33,289 nucleotides of DNA, taken from NCBI GenBank assembly GCA_002709155.1, contig PAQA01000037.1, forward strand, positions 1 to 33,289, read 5' to 3'. Shown here one piece after another: positions 28,258 to 33,289 of this stretch; the first letter of the stretch is position 1, and each line of letters begins with the position of its first letter. Position numbers and translations under genes: made by a program. The DNA comes from Rhodospirillaceae bacterium (GTDB lineage: Bacteria > Pseudomonadota > Alphaproteobacteria > Thalassobaculales > Thalassobaculaceae). The notes under the pieces are model-generated. The model ran no database searches. It saw nothing but the letters and a program-made list of their open reading frames with translations, and was not told where the DNA came from.

Positions 28258-28446
28258 TCATATTGACGAATTGCCTATAGCATGTCCGGCTACGTTTTCA
28301 CCGGCGATGAAGTAGGAATTTCCGCCCTTTTCATGTTCGGGGGCTTTTTCGAATATTAAAACTGTCGCTCCATTTTCGCGTGCTACAAGGGCTGCTGTAA
28401 GGGCCGCGTTGCCGGCACCAACAATAACGACGTCAAAAGGGGACAT
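28258..28446 (-). pseudogene. Remnant of FAD-dependent (TcuA-like) dehydrogenase, N-terminal Rossmann motif only
   Basis: [46 protein letters not shown] resembles the start of a much longer flavoprotein family, but the frame stops after 62 aa. Confidence 0.7.
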
Positions 28447-28475
28447 TTATTGCTACCTTTCTACTGGAACTTAAA

Positions 28476-28493
28476 AGTTATAGAGCAATAACT
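28476..28493 (-). terminator. Weak candidate hairpin downstream of cysK
   Basis: AGTTAT (28476-28481)/ATAACT (28488-28493) with a following short T tract when read on the minus strand. Confidence 0.3.
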
Positions 28494-28596
28494 CCCTTAT
28501 AACAGCATTTTCTAGAGCCATATACTTTAAGCCCCAAATTATTCAGATAAGAAATACCAGGAGGATTGATTTGTTTATTACTTAATGAAACTTTAA

Positions 28597-29682
28597 CTAT
28601 GTGGTGGACATTTGGTAGCCTGGAGTTGAGTTCGATAGACCAATTTCTTCTGGAGACATGTCTTCTTGGATTCCATCAAATAATGGAGATGAAAGATAGC
28701 GTTCGCCGGTGTCAGGTAACATGCAGAGAATCGTCGTACCTGGCTTGGCTGTTTTTGCTACTTGCATCGCGACAGCGAAAGAAGAGCCTCCCGATATTCC
28801 TGTGAATATACCTTCTGACTGGGCAAGTTTTTTTGACCATTCTATCCCATTTTCACCCGAAACTGGTATCAAATCATCGTAGAAATTATTATCTATCGTC
28901 TCTTGAAGCACCAGTGGTATGAAATCTGGGGTCCATCCCTGTATCAAATGAGGTGACCATGCTGGGTGGCTGTGTAGAGGCATTCCCTGATCGTTTCTGT
29001 CTTGCGTACTGCCACTTCCAATGATCTCTGCTCCTTCTGGCTCTGTCAAAATTATTTTTGTATTGGGTTTTTGGGTGCGTAATATGCGCGCTACTCCGGT
29101 GATAGTGCCTCCTGTTCCATACCCGCTCACAAAATAATCAAGAGTACTATTCGTGAAGTCAGATAGAATTTCCTGAGCGGTAGTGTTTTCATGAATTTTT
29201 GCGTTATCAGGGGTCTCAAATTGGCTTGCTAAAAACCAACCGTTAGCCTCGGCTAACTCCTTGGCTTTGTTATACATGCCAAAGCCTTTTTCAGCTCGTG
29301 GGGTTAACACGACCTTGGCACCGAGGAACCGCATTAATTTTCTGCGTTCAATGGAAAAACTATCAGCCATTGTCACAACCAAAGGATATCCTTTGGCAGC
29401 ACAAACCATGGCGAGTCCAATACCAGTATTACCGCTTGTAGCCTCAACAACAGTTTGCCCAGGTTTCAGCGCTCCACGTAATTCGGCTTCCTCAATGATA
29501 CTGATTGCTAAGCGATCTTTAACGGATCCAGCGGGATTAAAAAACTCTGCTTTGACGTAAAGATTAATACCATTAGGCGCTAACCGGTTGATCCTTATAC
29601 ATGGAGTATCCCCTATTGTATCAACTACCGAACTATAAAGAGTTTGTCGACCCTTGGTTTTTCTATAAGTTTCTCGGCTCAT
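28597..29682 (-). CDS. cysK: Cysteine synthase A
   Basis: IGDTPCIRINRL, FFNPAGSVKDRLAISII (PLP Lys), VEATSGNTGIGLAMV, GYGTGGTITGVARIL, GISGGSSFAVA. GAGGAG precedes the start. Confidence 0.93.
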   Translation of the reverse strand: MSRETYRKTKGRQTLYSSVVDTIGDTPCIRINRLAPNGINLYVKAEFFNPAGSVKDRLAISIIEEAELRGALKPGQTVVEATSGNTGIGLAMVCAAKGYPLVVTMADSFSIERRKLMRFLGAKVVLTPRAEKGFGMYNKAKELAEANGWFLASQFETPDNAKIHENTTAQEILSDFTNSTLDYFVSGYGTGGTITGVARILRTQKPNTKIILTEPEGAEIIGSGSTQDRNDQGMPLHSHPAWSPHLIQGWTPDFIPLVLQETIDNNFYDDLIPVSGENGIEWSKKLAQSEGIFTGISGGSSFAVAMQVAKTAKPGTTILCMLPDTGERYLSSPLFDGIQEDMSPEEIGLSNSTPGYQMSTT

Positions 29683-29826
29683 TTTAATCTCCTCTTAAGC
29701 AATTATTAAGGTATTAAAGTCGAGCGCAGGAAAAAACGAAATATTTTTTTAGTAGATTTCTGCGATAAGACTGGTGATAGTTTGGCGACAATTATTTTTT
29801 CTTGATTAGTTAAAAAGGAAGAAAAC

Positions 29827-30132
29827 ATGACTGCTGTTCTTATCGTTCGCGCAATAGTTGATCCTAATAGAAGAGATGATTTTGATACTTGGTATCAAAA
29901 TGAACATTTGCCCGATGCCCATAAAGCCTTTAGTCCCCTAACGGCAAAACGCGGCTGGTGCAAAGACGATCCGAACACGCATATAGCTGTCTATGAATTT
30001 TCAAGTCTAATTGAGGCGACCAAGGCCACTGAGTCACAGGCTATTAAGAGTCTTATAGCCGAGTTTGATAAACATTGGGACGGCTTTGTTACTCGAACCC
30101 GTGAAGTAGTAGAATTTAAGCACTCAATATAG
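29827..30132 (+). CDS. Small hypothetical protein, dimeric alpha-beta-barrel-like
   Basis: MTAVLIVRAIVDPNRRDDFDTWYQNEHLPDAHKAFSP: (W/Y)YxxEHLPD pattern typical of ferredoxin-like dimeric barrels; AAAAGGAAG precedes the start. Confidence 0.75.
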   Translation: MTAVLIVRAIVDPNRRDDFDTWYQNEHLPDAHKAFSPLTAKRGWCKDDPNTHIAVYEFSSLIEATKATESQAIKSLIAEFDKHWDGFVTRTREVVEFKHSI

Positions 30133-30184
30133 TTTTATAATAAAGATGTTTTTATAAAGCATGGTCGGATTGCAGGTGGAGAAA

Positions 30185-30259
30185 TGGAGCGGGCGATGAG
30201 ATTCGAACTCACGACATTCTCGTTGGCAACGAGATGCTCTACCACTGAGCTACGCCCGC
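30185..30259 (-). tRNA. tRNA-Gly (anticodon GCC)
   Basis: Reverse complement GCGGGCGTAGCTCAGTGGTAGAGCATCTCGTTGCCAACGAGAATGTCGTGAGTTCGAATCTCATCGCCCGCTCCA: full cloverleaf, TTGCCAA anticodon loop, encoded CCA. Confidence 0.97.
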
Positions 30260-30438
30260 GCTTTTTAGCTAATATAAAAAACACATTAAGACGCGGATAA
30301 TACTCACTGGGTAGAAGTTTGCAAGACTTCCATATTAATTTAAATGTTCTTATGAGAATTTTAGTATTCTTTCTTCTTCTTCAGAAGGTTACCAAATTAT
30401 ACGATTCCGGGGTTTTAGAATAAAATGGAAAAAGAGAT

Positions 30439-30969
30439 ATGAGTGAAAGTGACAATGGAAATACTCTGGGGAATAATGCCCAATCATCAACAGATGATGT
30501 TCTAAAGCGTTTAGAGACATTGGGCATTGCTTCTACCACCTACGATCATCCTCCTTTATTTACAGTGGAGGATTCTAAGTCTTTACGTGGACCTATACCA
30601 GGAGATCATCTTAAAAACCTTTTTTTGCGCGGCAAAAAAAGTCAGATGTGGTTGATTGTTTGCCGTGAAGATCTCGTAGTCAATTTAAAAGAGATTGGAT
30701 CGAGACTGGGAGGGCAACGACTTTCGTTTGGCAGCCCTGAACGTCTATTTAAATATTTGGGTGTAATTCCAGGAGCGGTATCACCATTTGCATTAATAAA
30801 TGATGTAAATCAGGATGTTGATGTAATTCTGGATAAGGGCATGATGTCATCCTCTCTTTTAAATTTCCATCCAATAACAAATGAAAAAACGACATCTATA
30901 AGTCCAGATGACCTTCTAAAATACATTGGGTCATGTGGACATCAACCAAAAATAATTGATTTAGAGTAA
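30439..30969 (+). CDS. YbaK/ProX-type prolyl-tRNA deacylase (PrdX-like)
   Basis: TTYDHPPLFTVEDSKSLRGPIPGDHLKNLFLRGKKSQMWLIVCRED, LGVIPGAVSPFALIND, NFHPITNEKTTSIS. Confidence 0.92.
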   Translation: MSESDNGNTLGNNAQSSTDDVLKRLETLGIASTTYDHPPLFTVEDSKSLRGPIPGDHLKNLFLRGKKSQMWLIVCREDLVVNLKEIGSRLGGQRLSFGSPERLFKYLGVIPGAVSPFALINDVNQDVDVILDKGMMSSSLLNFHPITNEKTTSISPDDLLKYIGSCGHQPKIIDLE

Positions 30970-31040
30970 ACTTGTGAGGATGGGTTGTCCTGAAGATTAT
31001 AACGACCATATACTAGGGGTCTACTCGGGGAGGAATTAAT

Positions 31041-31961
31041 ATGGAATCGGCAGATAACGGTATTACTAGAAGCGATGGCAACCCTGTTGAAAATGCCGTT
31101 AAAGACGCGACAACAGCAACATTTATGTCAGATGTCGTCGAGGCATCAACCACTGTGCCTGTTATTGTTGATTTCTGGGCTCCATGGTGTGGACCTTGCA
31201 AACAGCTTGGCCCAATTTTAGAAAAAGTAGTGAAAGAATCAAATGGCCTGGTAAAACTCGTCAAAATAGATATAGACCAAAACCCTGAAATAGCGCAGCA
31301 GATGAGAGTGCAGTCGATTCCTGCGGTCTTCGCATTTAAGGGGGGGCAGCCGGTAGATGGCTTTGCAGGTGCTCTGCCCGAAAGTAAAATACGCGAGTTT
31401 GTAAAAAAATTAACAGATGGTGAGGCGGGAGATTCACCAATTGCCGAAGCTCTAGATGCAGCTGAAGCTATGTTGGAGCAGGGAGAGTTTCAGGAAGCCA
31501 GTGCTTTATTTAGTCAAATTCTTCAACATGATGCCACAAGTACCAGGGCTATAGCTGGGCTTTGTAAGGCCCTCATTGCTTTGGGGGAAGGTGAAAAAGC
31601 GGAAGAATTATTGGATGGTTTATCGGAAGACCAGAAAAAAACTTCTGAGATCCAGGCAGTTGTTTCACAAATGGAACTAGCTCAGGCTAGCTCAGAGGTG
31701 GGCGACTTGGTCGACCTTCGTGCCTCAGTTGAACAAGACCCTAAAAACCCTGAAAACCACTTTAATTTGGCCATGGCATTATATGGCAGCAGTGACAATG
31801 AGGGGGCTGTTGACCATCTCCTCGAAAGCATAAGGATCAACAGGGCATGGAATGAGGAAGCTGCGAGAAAACAGCTGATCAAATTATTTGGTATATTTGG
31901 TCCAACGGACCCTTTGACATCAGACGCTAGAAAGCGCCTATCATCAATATTATTTTCATAG
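31041..31961 (+). CDS. Thioredoxin with C-terminal TPR region (YbbN/CnoX-like)
   Basis: PVIVDFWAPWCGPCKQLGPILEKV (WCGPC), RVQSIPAVFAFKGGQPVDGFAGALPES, then TPR-like helices. GGGAGGAATTAAT precedes ATG. Confidence 0.93.
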   Translation: MESADNGITRSDGNPVENAVKDATTATFMSDVVEASTTVPVIVDFWAPWCGPCKQLGPILEKVVKESNGLVKLVKIDIDQNPEIAQQMRVQSIPAVFAFKGGQPVDGFAGALPESKIREFVKKLTDGEAGDSPIAEALDAAEAMLEQGEFQEASALFSQILQHDATSTRAIAGLCKALIALGEGEKAEELLDGLSEDQKKTSEIQAVVSQMELAQASSEVGDLVDLRASVEQDPKNPENHFNLAMALYGSSDNEGAVDHLLESIRINRAWNEEAARKQLIKLFGIFGPTDPLTSDARKRLSSILFS

Positions 31962-32003
31962 CACTTTTGATACCCAACTGTGTAATTATAGGGAGAGCAC
32001 TTT

Positions 32004-32669
32004 TTGACTGGGTCAGGATTTTCTACAGAGTTCTATAATCTGCCCGCATCGCTGCCCGTGTTTCCTTTGGGTGGGGTTTTGCTATTACCTTATGGTAGAC
32101 TTCCGCTAAATATTTTTGAACAACGTTATTTGGACATGATGGATGATGCGCTTAGATCAGAGAGGCTAATAGGTATCATTCAACCAACCAGCGAAACTGA
32201 AAGTCAGCAGAAAACTCCCTCACTTTATAAAACGGGGTGCGCGGGTAGAATAACGGCGTTTTCGGAAACAGAGGATGGTCGTTATCTTATTACGTTACTT
32301 GGCATTTGTCGTTTTAACATCGAACAAGAAATTGATTCTACGAGGGGATATCGACGCATAGTGCCGAACTGGGAGCCATTTCGCTCTGATGTCGAAAAAA
32401 CCGATAAGTTTGATATGGATAAAGAACGTTTGATGGCTGCTCTTAGGGGTTATTTCGAAAAAAAGACTATTGATGCGGATTGGGAAGCTATAAATCGGAT
32501 GAACAATGCTGAGCTAATAACCACCTTGTCTATGATTTGCCCGTTCACTGCAACCGAACAGCAAGCTCTTCTCGTTGCCGAAAAAGTCGAAGATAGGGCA
32601 TCTACTATGATTTCATTATTGGAGATGGCCAACCATGAGGGAGATGGCATAGAAGATGTCAGGCATTGA
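32004..32669 (+). CDS. LON peptidase substrate-binding domain protein
   Basis: [69 protein letters not shown] start 7 nt after GGGAGAG. Confidence 0.92.
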   Translation: MTGSGFSTEFYNLPASLPVFPLGGVLLLPYGRLPLNIFEQRYLDMMDDALRSERLIGIIQPTSETESQQKTPSLYKTGCAGRITAFSETEDGRYLITLLGICRFNIEQEIDSTRGYRRIVPNWEPFRSDVEKTDKFDMDKERLMAALRGYFEKKTIDADWEAINRMNNAELITTLSMICPFTATEQQALLVAEKVEDRASTMISLLEMANHEGDGIEDVRH

Positions 32670-32856
32670 TAAAGGCGAACGTACGATAGACCCAAAATTG
32701 TTGGAAATACTAGTGTGTCCACTTACAAAAACGCCACTTATTTATAGCAGGGAAACGCAGGAGCTTATTAGTGAGCAAGCGTGTTTGGCTTATCCTATAA
32801 GGAATGGGGTGCCAATAATGTTAGTTGATGAGGCCCGTAATACAAATTTAGATTAA
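32656..32856 (+). CDS. Trm112 family protein
   Basis: [51 protein letters not shown]; overlaps the previous gene by 14 nt. Confidence 0.93.
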   Translation: MSGIDKGERTIDPKLLEILVCPLTKTPLIYSRETQELISEQACLAYPIRNGVPIMLVDEARNTNLD

Positions 32857-32875
32857 ACGTTGGCAGAGATTTCAG

Positions 32876-33247
32876 ATGAACGGTTTTTCAGCGAAGACAT
32901 GGCCTTTGGAGATTAGGGTCAAGTCAAAAGAAAAAGTGTTGGAAGTAGATTTTGATGATGGAGCATCGTTCGCGATAGCTGCCGAACTATTGAGAGTTGA
33001 AAGTCCTTCTGCAGAGATACAGGGACACGGATCAGGGCAAAAGGTAACACTGGCAGGCCGAAGACATGTTAGCATATTGAATGTTGAGCCCGTTGGTAAC
33101 TATGCTATCAAAATTAGTTTTGATGATCTCCATGACACCGGCATATTCTCATGGCAATATTTATATGAGCTGGGCACCAATCAAGAAGATCTTCTGGACA
33201 GCTATGTAGCGCGGCTCGATGAACTAGGCCTAAGCCGGGACCCGTGA
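32876..33247 (+). CDS. DUF971 (gamma-butyrobetaine hydroxylase-like N-terminal) domain protein
   Basis: TWPLEIRVKSKEKVLEVDFDDGASFAIAAELLRVESPSAEIQGHG, VGNYAIKISFDDLHDTGIFSWQYLYELG. Confidence 0.92.
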   Translation: MNGFSAKTWPLEIRVKSKEKVLEVDFDDGASFAIAAELLRVESPSAEIQGHGSGQKVTLAGRRHVSILNVEPVGNYAIKISFDDLHDTGIFSWQYLYELGTNQEDLLDSYVARLDELGLSRDP

Positions 33248-33289
33248 CTTTATGGCAATGTGCCTCGTAGTAATAGCGGCAGAGACCCC

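Noticed and set aside
1-33289. CRISPR array, retron, toxin-antitoxin or restriction-modification defence system
   Set aside because: No regular repeats, Cas, RT, toxin-like pairs or restriction nuclease found; the only methyltransferase is the solitary CcrM type.

Overview
This 33.3 kb window is gene-dense, AT-rich bacterial chromosome. CcrM-type methyltransferase next to rnhB, PodJ-like SEL1 proteins and the ETF-QO / family-4-like UDG / Slt / MoaB neighbourhood indicate an alphaproteobacterium; the order is not resolvable from the sequence alone. Most genes are housekeeping or metabolic: yggS, L,D-transpeptidase, ribA with a degenerate N-terminal RibB-like domain, an OmpR-type response regulator, an MBL hydrolase, ispE, TPR protein, ETF-QO, UDG, lytic transglycosylase, moaB, two small glycosyltransferases, APH-like kinase, rnhB, ccrM, UMF1-like MFS, alpha/beta hydrolases, rhodanese, acyl-CoA-dehydrogenase-like flavoprotein, cysK, YbaK/ProX deacylase, thioredoxin-TPR, LON-like, Trm112 and DUF971. 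There are also two minus-strand tRNAs (Gln-TTG and Gly-GCC). I see no CRISPR array, IS element, prophage or clearly new defence system. The main anomalies are: (1) a PodJ-like membrane/SEL1/peptidoglycan-binding protein split into two frames exactly at an A9 run; (2) a DUF4169-like small gene upstream of rnhB carrying a -1 frame disruption at A7 and an in-frame TGA; (3) a glycosyltransferase whose conserved N-terminal strand is open upstream but has no normal start codon, next to an A8 run; (4) a 62-aa remnant of a TcuA-like flavoprotein. Homopolymer-linked frame breaks at several loci could be sequence error, slippage or gene decay, and should be checked together.
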